This document shows positions 1 to 13,083 of a DNA stretch of 64,000 nt, one piece after another (position 1 is the stretch's first letter; each line of letters starts with the position of its first letter). Below the pieces are notes generated by a model. It was given only the letters and a program-made list of their open reading frames with translations, was not told the DNA's origin and did not search any database. This DNA comes from Megascapheus bottae (Eukaryota > Chordata > Mammalia > Rodentia > Geomyidae), in assembly GCA_024803745.1 (NCBI GenBank), contig JANJXV010000037.1:7341501-7405500 (forward strand), read 5' to 3'. A program made the position numbers and the translations under genes.

Positions 1-336
1 TATATTTAATTCCTAGTATTCAGTAGTATTTGGGAAATGGGCACATTTTAAAAATGTAGTATCATTCTCCAGTAGGTAATTAACCCTTCCCCAAGAAGGC
101 AGGCCTAAAGGGTAGGCTCACAGTTTGTTAGTTTCTGTATATGCATACAACCTCTGCTGGGGTTATAATTGATAGCATATTGATTTGTAGGCTGAGTTGG
201 GGATATGAGATGGGAATATGGAGTGTTCCAATCCATGAGTATTTGTTTACCCCTACATTTGTTAGTGTTGTATTAGTTTCTTTCATCATTAGCTCTTTCC
301 CTATAGAGCTCTTACATCTTTTATTCCCAGTCCAAT

Positions 337-424
337 GTATGTGTTATTCTATACTCACTAATGGTATTCATTTTCATTTTGTATGTGTTATTCTATACTC
401 ACTAATGGTATTCATTTTCATTTC
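337..424. repeat. 44-bp tandem duplication
   Basis: Two adjacent copies of a 44-bp unit (337-380, 381-424) starting gtatgtgttattctatactc, identical except the last base. Confidence 0.95.
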
Positions 425-501
425 TTTTTAATGATTTTTACAGGGTAGAAATGATTTTTTCTTCTTCTTTGCCATCATTTCTTAAAATACATTTTTTTTT
501 T

Positions 502-760
502 GCTGGGCACTAGTGACTCAAGCCTGTAATCCTAGTTACTCAAGAGGCTGAGATCAGAGGATCACAGTTCATTCCCAGCCAAAGTAGAAAAGTCTGTGAG
601 ATTCTTATGTCCAATTAACCACCAAAAAAAAAAAAAAAAAAAAAAAACAGAAATGGCACTGTGGTTCCAGGTAGAAGGGTGCTAGACTTCAGTAAAAAGA
701 GCTCATGGACAGCGCCCAGGCCCAGAGTTGAAGCCCCACAACTGACAACAAACAAAAAAA
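502..760 (+). mobile_element. B1-like/Geo dimeric SINE
   Basis: The left half begins gctgggcactagtgactcaa with the 7SL-type cctgtaatcctag motif. A 24-A linker follows, then the right half ctgtggttccaggtagaagg...cccagagttgaagcccc and an A-rich tail. Confidence 0.85.
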
Positions 761-1689
761 ATGATTTTCCCTCTTGATACCATCTCTTAGGTCTCTTTTA
801 TTACCAGGATGACAAGTTTTCTTCAGTGTCCCCGTTTTTGTTTTTTTTTTTTTAAATCTTCTTTGCCTTCAGATAATTGAGTGTGTAACAGCTCAAGTAA
901 ACATCCTGTTGTCAGTACCACTACTTTCAGCTGTGTTTGGAATCCTTCAGTCCAGGCCTCCTCCATTTGATCTTTATAGAGAATAAGGCCTGCAGTTTTC
1001 TATAATAAAAAGAGAGGAAGTGTGAAAGAAAGAATTGCTTTTGTTTTTTGAAACAACTCAAGGGAAACGTGAAATTTGCAAGAAATAGAAAAGATGTAAA
1101 GATAAGGACACTTTCCTCAAACATACTATTTATATGCTTAGAGATAAGACAGCAAGTGTACCATTTATCAAATAATAAAAGTATTAGTTTTAAAAGGAAC
1201 ATTCAGTGACTGAATGAAATTTAACTGTTGGCAATTTGACCTCTTGGCAATTAAAAAGATGGTAGCATTAATGAAAAGCCCAATATAAGGACTTGAAGCA
1301 AACAGAAGATACTCCAGAAAAGTAAGAGCACAAAGGCAAGTGGGGAGAAAAGAGGATTCACAGCCCAGTAGAGGAGCCTAAGAGAGGTCAAGTTCATGTA
1401 ACAAAAAAAAGGAAATCATCACAGCTGGAATAGAGGAGATAAATATTGTGACTATTTGCTGCCTTTTCCTATTTCTTTTATTTTGAATTTTTAAAAATGG
1501 ACTATCAAACAAATTATTGTATATGTTAGAATAATTTTAGAACAGATACAGGCACTTTGCCCTACAACCAGGGCAAGACAGTCTTAATACCTCCTGTAAC
1601 TTTTCAACAGTACAGTCATGCCTCCCTCATCCAAGAATTAACTGCTCTAACAAAACAGTAACTGCTTCCTTCTTTTTCTTATGATTGTA

Positions 1690-2240
1690 TATATCCTTAA
1701 GCAATGTGGCTTATTTTATAGGCTATATTTCTTGGTGTCTTCTCTCACTCAACATTCAATAATTCATCCATATTTTTTTTCTTTTGTCAGTTGTGTATCT
1801 TGAACTCTAGGCCTGGGGCCTCATCCTTGAGCTCTTCAGCTCAAGGCTACCAACCCACCCTGGAGCCATGGTCCCACTTCCAGTTTAGTGGTTAATTGGA
1901 GATGAGTCTCAAGGACTTCAGTGTCTGGGCTGGCTTTGAACAGTGATCCTCAGATCTCAGCCTCTTGAGTAGTTAGGATTACAGGCGTAAGTCACCACAC
2001 CCAGCCTCACCCATATTCTTATATATAATTTTAGCCTTTTCACTGATAGGTGGTATTATGTCCTTAGACATAATGGATGTTTGGTGTCTATTCCATTAAG
2101 ATGAAAACGGAATTACTTTTGGTGGATTTGTATGAAAAGTATTTCTTCTTGGATGTATAAGTTCAGAAATGGAGTTGCTAAGGATAGTTCATCACTAAAA
2201 TAATTAGATATTTTATTAATCCCAAATTGCCTTCCTAGGT
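1690..2240 (-). mobile_element. Old L1 ORF2 fragment, split by a SINE
   Basis: The complement resembles L1 ORF2 near its 3' end (for example gtggtattatgtccttagac, aaatggagttgctaaggata). It is strongly diverged, and the SINE at 1773-2006 sits inside it. Confidence 0.5.
1773..2006 (-). mobile_element. B1-like/Geo dimeric SINE
   Basis: Reverse-oriented: T-rich tail first, then the right half with gagctcttcagctcaaggct, and the left half ending cctcttgagtagttaggatt acaggcgtaagtcacc. Flanks ttcatccatatt and ctcacccatatt look like a target-site duplication. Confidence 0.85.
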
Positions 2241-2269
2241 GAGTGTCCCCTGTAAACTCACTTTATTTG

Positions 2270-2480
2270 TTGGTGATACTTACGTTTAAACTCCAGGCCT
2301 CAAATTCGCTTGACTTGCTTGGTCAGTTGGCCCCACCACTCCAGCTCCACTTTTTGCTGGTTACCTTGCAGATGGAGTCTTATGTATATTTCTCTCCAGG
2401 CTATCTTCAAACTTCAGTCCTCTAGATCTCAGACTTCTGAGTAGGTAGTATTACAAGAGTGAGCTATCATCATCTAACTT
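2270..2480 (-). mobile_element. Diverged B1-like/Geo SINE
   Basis: Same layout as its neighbours (ctccaggcctcaaa ... agatctcagacttctgagtagg ... attacaagagtgagc), much decayed. Confidence 0.65.
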
Positions 2481-2557
2481 GAACTTAACAAAATATTATC
2501 AAATGTTTGGGATCTGTTGGGTATATGATAGGAAAATTTAAATTCCTAGCTCTGAAA

Positions 2558-2761
2558 TTTTTTTTGTCACTCCTGGGCTTGGGCTCAGGGCCTGAACACT
2601 GTCCTTGGGTTTTCTCAAGGCTAGAGCTCTACCATTTGAGCCACATCACCACTTCTGGCTTTTTTCCTTTCTATGCATGTGGTACCAAAGAATCAAACCC
2701 AGACCCAGGTGTTCATGCATGCTAGGCAAGCACTCTACCAGTAGGCCAAACTCCTGGCCCC
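2558..2761 (-). mobile_element. IDL-Geo SINE
   Basis: Reverse copy with ggctcagggcctgaacactg in the right half and catgctaggcaagcactcta in the tRNA/ID-like left half. Confidence 0.88.
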
Positions 2762-4104
2762 TTTTATCCCTGATTTTTTAATGAATCTGAGTAAGTCTTG
2801 AAGTGTTTCTTAGGTATTCTGTGTTCCTATTTTTTTTACAATATTTGAATATGGGTTTTTCTTTTGATGGAGGAATTCATATTTCTAATGGGTGTCTGTC
2901 TTTATAATGAAACTCTTATATATATATATATACACACATATATAATTTATCATCAGTGACTAGGGTTGTTTCTCTTAGATTTGACCTAATTATCATACAT
3001 ATCAAAAATTTTCTGTTAAAAATATTTTAGGCACTATTATTTTTAAATTGGAACTCTAGTTTACTGTTACTTTAAAGAAATCTTTCCATATTCTTAGACT
3101 TTGAGTCAACTTCTTGATTTTGACCACCTACCTTTATTGCCCTGCTCCCCAATTCTTGTTGGAACATTTGCTGTGTTTATCAGATTGCTGTTCGCTTTTC
3201 CTGCTGGTGACTTAGTGGACCTTGCCTTTGTCCATCTGTTTTCTACCTCATAAAAATAAACTGGGCCTATTATTTTCTTTCATTGCCTTTAAAATTGTAA
3301 ACCTCTAAGCATCTTATTTTTCTGGGTTCCGGAGGGAGCTAGAATAAATGTATGTTCAATTAACATTCTATCATTTTATTTTCAAACTTCCATACACTTC
3401 AGTTATATGTCTAAGAACTATCATTTGTGCAACAATAATTACTTATAAACATCACAGATAATAAAATCAGACTTAATTTTTAAACAAAAATTTAAAATGT
3501 ATTGGGCTCATAGATGTGTCCTCAATGTATAAAATATTAGAATACTTAGTATCTAAAATATACTCCATAAGACAAACAAGACAAAAGGAAGTAGGTATCT
3601 TATCCATTCATGTTTCACCACAGTTGTTTCGCTTAGCAGATATGGGCAAATGCAGGTGTCATGCATCCTAGAGAAGCAGTTTAACAATACATGTGAAATT
3701 CCAGCACTTGGAAAGACTCTCTTAGGGGAACATGAACCAGTACAATACATGTGAAAAATTCTGAAGTGGTCCATTGTCTTGTCTTGCCATCTAGGATTTT
3801 AACTTAAATTCAACTGAAAGTATTTGCAGAGAAAGCTGTGTACAATAGTAATTATTCATAATAGTTTGTTTTAAAGCAAAGAATGACCAGTGATGGGAGA
3901 ACAGGGGTGTCACATCTGAATAGTTTCCAAACTTTGAAGAACAAGATCTATTGACAGGAAGTTTCTCAAAATGTTAAGTAAGCAAATGAACAGTGGCTCA
4001 CATGTAAAAAGCAAGGTACAGTCACCTATAGCATTATCTCCAAAATAAATAAGACAAATGTCTTGAAAGTTGAAGGCTATGTATTGAAGTGTTAGAAAGC
4101 CTCC

Positions 4105-4360
4105 ATACCTTTTGCCTTTTATGGAAGTTGGCTGTTACTGGGAGAGTACAAGGAAGCCTGGAAATTGAGGGTCAATGGGTACACAAATGCAGCAGTGATA
4201 CTCACTAGACATTATGTTGAAGATGAATATACAACATGGGGGCCTGGAGGGAGAAAACAATGGAAGAGATGACACTGTCCAAAAAGAAATGTACACATTA
4301 CCTCACTTATGTAACCCTCTGCACACATTTATAACAGCAGCTTTTTAAAAGTGTTTGGTA
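4105..4360 (+). mobile_element. L1 3'UTR fragment
   Basis: Matches another copy at 54.1-54.5 kb: cactagacattatgttgaag, a purine-rich tract, then aatgtacacattacctcact and an A-rich end. It belongs to an older L1 subfamily than the full-length copy at 42.5 kb. Confidence 0.65.
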
Positions 4361-4854
4361 GTTTTATCTTATAAGTATGTTAGCTTTAATATCTAAAACT
4401 TTTTGATGTCTTACACATATTCACACTAAATAATTTACCTGATTTCAACATAGCTTACTTTGGCAAAGAGCTGTATTTCAAGTTGTGCATTTCTAAATGG
4501 ATTTAAAGTAGCCCTGGAGTAGATTATGAGTTAGACTTTAAGGGTACAGTAATACATTTTTCTCCAGTTGAGAATTGGAGTTATGTGAAATTTATTCAGT
4601 TTTCTTCTCCTCAGGAGTAGAGAACTGGGTAACAATGAGAATTGCTTTGGCATATCCCATTCTGCAATCTATGATGCTATTTGTTGATGCTAATAAGAAG
4701 GGAAGCAATCTTTGTATATTCAAAATGGGTCTCTGTTGCCCACAAAGGGTCACTCAGTAGAGTCAGCTGTCCAGTATAACTTGCCCCAAAGGTACAAGCC
4801 CTTTGTTTTCTCTGCTGCCGTTTTCAAGTCACTGGTCCTCATTCTTTTCAGGTT

Positions 4855-5086
4855 TAGAGGAGGGTGGGGGTCCTGGGGCTTGAACTCAGGACGTAGGTGC
4901 TGTCCCTAAGCTTTTTTTTTTCCTCAAAGCTAAAGCTGCACCACTTGAGCCACAGTTTTACTTCTGCCTTTTAGGTGGTTAATTGGAGTTAGGATTCTGA
5001 TGGGCTGAGTTTGAACTGTGATCTTCAGGTATTAGCCTCCTGTGTAAGTAGGATTGCAGACATGAGCCACCCACTCCTGGCTGGGG
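4855..5086 (-). mobile_element. B1-like/Geo dimeric SINE
   Basis: Reverse copy (cctggggcttgaactcagga ... ggtggttaattggagttagg ... gattgcagacatgagccacc) that abuts the L1 3' end. Confidence 0.75.
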
Positions 5087-6298
5087 TTTTCTTTTTTTAA
5101 TATTTTTATTGTAATTAATAAAAGGGTTACATGATATTTGCCAGATAGAAGGTGCATTAATTCACATACATTGATACCCTTTCACATGTCTTGGTCCCCA
5201 TTTCCGTCCCCCCCACCCCCACCCCTCATCTTGTTTTCCCCCCTTCCCTATCCAAGTTCAAATAACCAAATACAAATATATCCAATATATCAGATAACAA
5301 AGTGAGATACTGTAACAATATAACCAAGGGACAGCAAAAGAGATGAGAGATAACATAGTACATTAAGGACAACAATAATTCATTGTATGGCTTTTGTATC
5401 AATATCCTGGAGGTCCTTCCAATTAGCTTCATACTATATGGCCTTATGTATCAAGGTTTTGCTCTATTGCAAATTTCTGCTAGGAAAGCCCAAGGTTTCT
5501 ACAGATTATGACAAATGAGGGAAACCATTGAGCCTAAGTTCCTTTGAGTCTGCCTTACTTCACTTAGTATGATTTTTGTATGATTTTTTCTAAGTCTTTC
5601 CATTTCCTAACAAATGGGGCGATGTCGTTTTTTCTGACAGCAGCATAGAATTCCATGTGTACAAATACCACATCTTGTTGATCCACTCATCAACTGAGGG
5701 ACATCTAGGTTGGTTCTGTATCTTTGCTATGGTGAATAATGCTGCAATGAACATTGTTGTGTTAGTGGATTTAGTATGCCCTAGATTCTGGATGGTTGGG
5801 TAAATGCCAAGTAGTGGAATTGCTGGGTCATAGGGGAGCTCTATGTTTAGCCTTTTGAGGCACTGCCATACTGCTTTCCATAGTGGTTGAATAAGTTTGC
5901 ACTCCCACCAACAGTGTAGTAGTGATCCCTCCTGGCCACATCCCCTCCAGCACCTGTTATTAGAATGGCCAGGATCAGGAAAACTAACTGGAGTGAGGTG
6001 GAATCTTAGAGTTGTTTTGATTTGCAATACTTTTATGACCAGAGATGTTGAGCATTTCTTCATGTGTCTATAGGCCATTTTTGTTTCTTCTTCAGAGAAG
6101 ACTCTAAGTCTTTGGCCCATTTTTTAATGGGATGGTTGTTACTTTGGATATTAGTTTTGGAGTGATTTAATTTTTTGAGCAGTTGATATATTTTAGATAT
6201 GAGGCCTTTGTCTGTTGTATGGTTGGTGAAGATCTTCTCCCACTCTGTAGGCTTCCTAATTAATTTACTAGCTATGTTCTTTGCCATACAAAAGCTTT
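5087..6298 (-). mobile_element. 5'-truncated L1, end of ORF2 and 3'UTR
   Basis: The complement closely follows 48455-49640 of the full-length L1. It includes the region encoding [17 protein letters not shown] and PYDPAIPLLGIYP, and a 3'UTR with ggtatcaatg and a purine/C-rich tract. A frameshift splits the ORF2 remnant (near 6090), so it is dead. Confidence 0.92.
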
Positions 6299-6929
6299 CT
6301 TTTTTAAATTATTTTCCGTTCTCTTAGCTCTAAGATAAACGCTGAATTTTTGAACAAGCTTGTTTCTCGGATACCATTAATATGCTCTTGTCTCCTGTGT
6401 TCAGGCCAAAAATGAACATTTCCTCCGTGGGGTGATTCAGTGGATAGCTAGTTTAGCAAGGCATCGTAATTTTTAAAACTCCACTTGTTCTATTCCTGCT
6501 TGTTGTATTCTTCCTAAGGCTTAGACATTAATAATCTGTGGTCTGTGATTCTTAGAGGGGATGGATGACTAAAACAAAACAACTAACTGGACACTGGTCC
6601 TGTCATAAAATGTTCCCAGGACAGCTAAACTCATCCGCCAAACTACCTAAGAGGTAGCAGTCCACACTGTGGTGTTGGTTTATTGCTCCAAACAGTTGTC
6701 AGTTTCAGTATTAAAGAAGCACTTAGCTGCAATGAAACATTTTAGAGTAGGGTTTTCAGGTAATCCTGCAATGTTCATGACTTGTCCTTAAAGTACTATT
6801 GGTGTTTCAGTTTTGGCAGGTACTAGGTATGTTGTGTTCTGTGTTAAACTATGGTCTTTGAAACCCTGTAGTCCCTTTTTTATTTCATATATTCTGTGAT
6901 TTCAAATCATGTTGGTTTTTGGAATGTGT

Positions 6930-6985
6930 GTTGGTCCTAGGGCTTGAACTCAGAGCCTGAGAAGTGCATTTCCAGTCATTTCACT
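6930..6985 (-). mobile_element. Geo-monomer fragment
   Basis: ggtcctagggcttgaactca followed by gagcctgagaagtgc, the 3' end of the Geo half in reverse. Confidence 0.5.
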
Positions 6986-7859
6986 TATCATTGACAGAAA
7001 TGTCCAGTCTACAAAGTGGCATTCAAACAGGTTCCCTTCCTGTATCCCTTAGAACAGCAGCAAAATCGCATACATTCACATTCTTACTCTTATTAGAAGT
7101 GATTTGTTTAATGCTTCAATAAAGCATTAAGCAGCTCTGAAAAGTTTATTTTATTAGAATATATTGGTTTTACTTGCCAAATTGCAAATTGCTTTTAATC
7201 TTTCCCTTTTTTCTAAAATAATTGTAAGTTTTCTTTCTGTGATTTTCATTTGAAAGGTATGGGCTATATCTTCCACTCCACTGCTAATCATTATCCTTTT
7301 TCAAGGAAACCTGCTCTGTGCCCTTCAAATTTTCTTTTTTAGTTTTGGATCTAGACTTTATTTTAAGGTGGTATATACAAGAACCATATAGATCTAGACC
7401 TAGATATATAAAGCTGAAATATAGACAGTGGATCTCATTAAGTCACCACCTTCAAATTTTTATATGCTAAAGCAGAGTTCCTTTGGTCACTTTCTTTTCC
7501 ATTTCCATATGGCTTTAAAATGTTAGCAAATACCATTTTAGAAGCAGCATGGGCTTTACTAGGAAAGTAGCATGGTAATTTATGATTCTGAAAACCAGAA
7601 CTTGTTTTCTATTACTAAATTTGTAAAGGTGAAACTCCATTGTGACTTATTTTTTGGCATTATGTTAATAAGAATTTGAGAAATTTATCTGAGGACGTGT
7701 TTAAATAATTTATCAAAGGCGTTTACTGGAAGACAAGGAAGTATTGAATCATATTTTACCCTTGTCATTATCTGCTCTTGTGTCCTTGACACCCACTGAC
7801 CTCTTTCCGCTTCCCAAATAGACATGAAAATAGAAGGGGATTAATTGTTATCGTCATTA

Positions 7860-8030
7860 TTTTGTCATGGGGCCTGGGTTCTGTACTGAGCTTTTTTATT
7901 CAAAGTTAGAACTGTGCCACTTGGAGGTACAAATCCACTTCCATTATTCTGGTGGTGAATTAGAGATAAGTGTCTCACAGACTTTTCTGTCTGGCTGAGC
8001 CATTAGTACCTAGAATTTTTTTTTAATCTA
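7860..8030 (-). mobile_element. Diverged B1-like/Geo SINE
   Basis: Contains tcatggggcctgggttctgt and gtggtgaattagagataagt in reverse orientation; decayed and truncated. Confidence 0.65.
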
Positions 8031-8034
8031 GATT

Positions 8035-8825
8035 CTGCATATGCTAGGAAACACATGTCTTTTTGAGTCTAGCCTATTGTGCTTTAAACATGATGAATCA
8101 ATTTTCCTGCAAATATAATTTCATTCTTTGTTATGGCTGAATAAGACACTACTGTGTATTTCCCACACATTTATTTTTTTAACTATTCAGCTGTTGGTGA
8201 ATATGTAGTGTGATCCTGTAGCTTGGCTATTGTGATTAGTGCCTCAATATACACAGGCATGTAGTAATCTCTACTGTGCTATCTTAGATTCATTTGACTA
8301 TATAGCCAGAGCTGTAGAGCTGGAACACATAGTATTTTTAGTTTTATTAAGGAACTCTCTATGTTTGTCCTCTTTAATAACAGCCATTCTGACAGGTAAG
8401 ATAGGATCTCTGTGCCATTTATGTATTTGTTCCTCAAATTTTAAGAATTGTCTGTCCAATTTACTTCTCCAGTATTGATAGGGAAAGTACTAAAACATAA
8501 AAAGAACTAAAAAAGAAACCCTATGTTTCTCCCTATGCTTCTCTGTATGTTTCCTATAGAAGTTTGAGTTTCAAGTCTTACATTGAGCTCTTTGAACCAT
8601 TTTGAGTTAGATTTTATACAAAGTAAAATCTAGTTTGCATCTTACATGTGGATATTCTGTTTTCCAGCTTTATTTGTTAGAGGTTACTTTTTCCTTTTGT
8701 ACACTTTTTGCTTTTGTACAACACAATTTTTAAATGTTTGTTGAGATTAGGAATCGGTAACCTTAGCTTTATTTCTGGATCCTTCCTGTATTATTTTATT
8801 GATCTGTACCACACATTTAAAAGAA
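8035..8825 (-). mobile_element. Old L1 ORF2 fragment
   Basis: The complement is L1-like over most of its length: the gttatggctgaataagac target-like stretch, tggctattgtgattagtgcc, aacagccattctgacaggta and ttgaaccattttgagttaga. No intact frame remains. Confidence 0.7.
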
Positions 8826-9057
8826 AACCCTAATCTGAAGATACAGAGTAACCAATAAATGGGAATTAATGAAAATGTTCATTTGTTACCTGTGGTAACT
8901 ATCATTTCATTTCCCCTTAGTAACTGTAGGAATATCATTATACTGTTCTCATTGAATCTACTCTAGATAGTCAAGAGTTTGTTATGTGTATGTTATGTGT
9001 TTGTGTATGTTTAAAATGAAATAGCAATGGACTAGACATCTTACTAGTATATTATAT

Positions 9058-9095
9058 AGGATCCTGGAATAGTGATAGGATCCTGGAATAGTGAT
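9058..9095. repeat. 19-bp perfect tandem duplication
   Basis: aggatcctggaatagtgat occurs twice head to tail (9058-9076, 9077-9095). Confidence 0.95.
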
Positions 9096-9654
9096 GTGTA
9101 ACAGATTGTCACATCACTTTTAAGTATGTGTATCTTTTTGATGTGCTGTAACAATGCTTATTTGGGCGAAATCTTTCTTGAAAATAAAAACAGTTGCAAA
9201 TTATGTTTGTTTACATTAGTACATCACAGTAAAAAGCTACAGAGTAGAGAACACTGTTCCTTAAAGGGAAGACCTGCGAAACTCTTCAGCATGGCTAACC
9301 ATGTTGATTTGGTGTATCAGAAGAACCAAATGTTTTGTAAGTGTGTCCTATCGTGTCCCTTACACCAAAGTCCACTTCTCTAAATCTGGTTTCTTATGGA
9401 TGTTGAAAATAGTGTTCATCACATAGAACTATGGATAGGATTAAATTACAGAATACATACTGAACTTTCAAGGTGGTACCTGTATAATTTGGAGTATAAT
9501 TTCATAAGCTGCTTCAAATTCTAAATATAAAGTAAAATAGAACATAATTTAACTTTGTACAGACTACTAATATGAAGAAGCACAAACAACAGGCCTGACC
9601 TCAAAGAAGCTACTAGTAGCAACAGGTGATATATATGTGTACATGTAAGTGTCT

Positions 9655-9815
9655 AGATGCTATGAGGGAAATGGGGACAAAAACATGAGAAGGGGACAAA
9701 AACATGAGAAGGGGACAAAAACATGAGAAGGGGCATCAATGTGTGAGAAGTAATGCACCTACTATTTTGAATATAACTCACCCCTCTAACATGACAATAA
9801 AAAATAGTGTGGGGT
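9655..9815 (+). mobile_element. L1 3' end with internal triplication
   Basis: The sequence gggaaatggggacaaaaaca ... catcaatg ... acaataaaaaata corresponds to the L1 3'UTR end (compare 22600-22700). A 19-bp unit is present three times at 9673-9729. Confidence 0.7.
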
Positions 9816-9916
9816 GGCGTGGGAAAATAGGAAGTCAAGGCCAAAAATGCATAATATAAACTATTGAATTGGTTCAAGCCCAGGGTGAGACAAGGCAGCA
9901 TGAACAGGAGAGAAAG

Positions 9917-10013
9917 GGCATGATATAATCAGCTATTATAGCACATTCATGTAATCCCATATATTGAGTAGGTGGAAGCAGGAGGATCTTGAATTTTAAG
10001 GTAGTTTGGGAGT
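9917..10013 (+). mobile_element. B1-like monomer, decayed
   Basis: cattcatgtaatcccatata then gtggaagcaggaggatcttg, B1/7SL-type A-box region. Confidence 0.55.
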
Positions 10014-11759
10014 TATTCCCTTAGAAATAATGCCACTTACTTGCACTTTGTGTATACATAGTTGAAGAAAGTTAGGAGTTGTGCTTTTGTGCTTTATCTC
10101 TGATATGCATTGCCTTCCCTGAAGATGTCACAGTCATAATTCCACATGTGCCCAGCTAGGGGTTATTATCTATGTACATGCATAGGAAATAAGCACTGAA
10201 TGAGAACAAAAGCAGGTCTGCAGTCTAGAACACATTTCTCCAAAAACACTCGTAGTCTGTCACTACTCAGGGTTTGGTGCCTAGACTTCCTCCTAAGTGA
10301 ATGATGCATGGTTTAGAAAAGCTGTCTTAGGTTAAAATCTCTCTACCCATAAATGCAAGAACAATTAGTGTTTCTTTCACTTGCTTAAAGTAATGTCAAA
10401 TGTGTTCTATGGAAACCATCTAATAGAAATATAGTGAAAGTCTTCCCCTCGAGTACATTTATATTTGATTTGAAAATTATCACATAGCTTCCAGTAATCC
10501 CTTAGCTAAAGATAAACAAGCAGTTAGAAAATATAATCACCTGGGGTGTGCAGCTGAGTATTTACATTTTTCCTAATGAACAAAGATAAGAAGTGCAGGT
10601 GACTTTAATGTGTAAAAACTAGCTTTTAGTGCTGGCCCTAGAGGGAAAAATAAAACTAAATTACTGGCTTGAGCTAATTCTATCATTGATAACTAGGCCT
10701 GTATCATCTCTGGTACTCAGCTCTGTTTCTGAGTCTCTTGACTTGGCTTGAATCAAACCGCTTGAAAGTGTCTCAAAAGAACAGTTACTCCTTTTTTTCT
10801 TCCCATGTTTATTATCATCCATGAGTTGTTATACTTTGATCACTTATCCCTCTGTTACCCTCCCCTTTCCCAAACCCATCAATTTGAAGCCATTTCTGAT
10901 CCCTGTTGAGTTTTGTTTTCCTTCCACTTTATGTTTCAAGGTTACTAGCAAAGGTTTCTGAATCTCAGAACTATGGACATCTGAAGCTGACTAATTCTCT
11001 GTTGTGGGGGCTGCCATAAGTACCAGCAGCATGTTCCCAATTGTGATAATTCAGTGTCCCTGGGAACAGACCTACTCCCTGCGGAGAAGTAATGCCTTGT
11101 GATATCTGAACACTGACAAGCCAATGAGCATGTACTTATTCCATTTACAGTGGTTAAAAATTAATCCAGTTGTAGCAGCTGTAGTTTCAAGACTTTTCCC
11201 ATGTTAGTTAATGCTTGCTTCCTGAGGTGATACTATGAGTTCTGCTTTTTCTTCAGGTGGATTTCTTATATTACATTGAAAATGATTGAATTCAAGTCAG
11301 ACACCACATTGGGGTGTGTAGACATACAGCTTCTCTGTCCGTAGGCTCTGAAGAGAAGCCACAAATTTAATAAACAATACCATATCCTTTAGTAGAGACA
11401 CATGATTGTCTTTGTGAAAACAAGACAACTGAGAATGAAGAAAAGTTAAAAGATCACCAGGCTACTACAGGGTGGTTGGGTTATAAAATCTTTAAGTTTT
11501 AATTTCTGATTTAAAAACATCACTTTTTTCCATAACAGCATTTCTGAGTATGGTCAATGGGCCCAAGAGAGTCCCCTACACCCCTATAAATACTGTTTGT
11601 GAATAAGTTGTGTTAACTGTGTTGTCACTAATAAGATTAAAAACAAGATTAAACAACTCCTGGCAGAAGTTTTGATGTAACTCTCTTAAAACATCCTTGA
11701 AGAAGCAAATATCACCAATGGCCCACACATATATTGTTTTGCTTTTAACCGTTATTTTA

Positions 11760-11925
11760 TAATGCTTTTTTTGAGTGGCAGTACTGGGACTTGAACTCAG
11801 AGACTCATACTCTTGCTGGCAGTCTTAATCGATGAATCATGTCTTTGCTTAGGGACAAATAAGGGTCTCTGATTTGTCTGCCTGGATGGCTTCGAACCTT
11901 GAACCTCATATACCTAAGAGATATT
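11760..11925 (-). mobile_element. Diverged SINE (B1-like/Geo type)
   Basis: gtactgggacttgaactcag and gcctggatggcttcgaacct in reverse orientation; low identity. Confidence 0.5.
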
Positions 11926-11929
11926 TATG

Positions 11930-12060
11930 TATTGCCCAGTGGCTCACACTTGAAATCCTAGCTACTTGAGTATTTGAATGCCAAAATGGAAAGATGAATA
12001 AAACAGACTATACATACCATTACGTGGTTGTCTCAAAGAAAATCTATAAGAAAGAATATT
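11930..12060 (+). mobile_element. Diverged B1-like SINE
   Basis: cagtggctcacacttgaaat then cctagctacttgagtatttg. Confidence 0.55.
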
Positions 12061-12714
12061 AAAGTTGAACTTGAATGAAAAACAGAAACCATGATAATAT
12101 AGTTTCACCTTTGGGTAGATACTTTCTCAAAAATGACAAAGCGATCTTTGTACTTTAAAGTGACAGTATTATTACCAATTGACAGAAAGCAGCTTTCAAA
12201 CACAAATTAGAAATTTTAAGACATTGTCAGTATTTGAAAGATTCACAAAATTCAGTGAACCACTATTTTCCAAATTACTAATGGCTCATATAACTTGAGC
12301 GTTTTTCCTCCCTAAAATATGAATCCTTCAAAAATCTCAGATTTCAGACCATATCCAAAACTTTATACAATCTGAGATCTCATGTATTTTGGATAAGGAA
12401 TACTCAACTTGTATTACATTAATCATTCAAGTGCAAGATAGTTAAATATAACAGTTAGAATTACATTGCCCTTATACCAGGAAAGCTGGTCTATAATTAC
12501 CTGACTGTAAGCTTCTCAATGACCATGAACCTTCCCTGATCTCTCGGTGAAGTTATCTAGAATTTCTCTTTGCTTGGGGTTCTCCAGTGGGAGAGGAGGA
12601 GTAAGAGGGAATAGAAAGAGATAAGCTCTAGGGGCAAGGAAGAGACCTATTGACCATCACCAAGTATATAGCAGAGCTTTATGTAACTAATATATAAACC
12701 ACAGTGTGTAAAAT

Positions 12715-12832
12715 GGTGTTAAAAGAGGTTAAATCTGCCTGCCACTGTCATATAACTATTAAACACAGCCCTGCAGCTGGGATTTGAACCTAGGTTTGTG
12801 CGTGCATATGACTAAATGCCCTACAGTAGGAC
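12715..12832 (+). mobile_element. MIR-type ancient SINE
   Basis: The core and 3' part gctgggatttgaacctaggt preceded by aagaggttaaatctgcct, typical of MIR. Confidence 0.65.
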
Positions 12833-12909
12833 AGTGTCATAGACCAGCTAAAAGGTGATTCTGCCACTTCATCCTTCCCAGATAAATTCCAAGGCTTGGT
12901 ATCATTTTT

Positions 12910-13083
12910 TTTTTTTTACTTTGCCAGCCCTGGCTTGAACTCAGGACCTGAGCACTGTCCTCGGGCTTTCTCAAGGCTAATGCTGCACCACTTCTGGCTT
13001 TTGCAATGTATGTGGTTCCAAGGAACCCAGGTCTTCATTCAAGCTAGGCAAGCACTCTACCACTAGGTTATACTCCAAGCCCT
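12910..13083 (-). mobile_element. IDL-Geo SINE
   Basis: tggcttgaactcaggacctg, ctttctcaaggctaatgctg and gctaggcaagcactctacca in reverse orientation, after a 12-T tail. Confidence 0.85.

Noticed and set aside
9673..9729. CRISPR-like short repeats
   Set aside because: Direct tandem units without spacers, within an L1 3' end of a mammalian genome.
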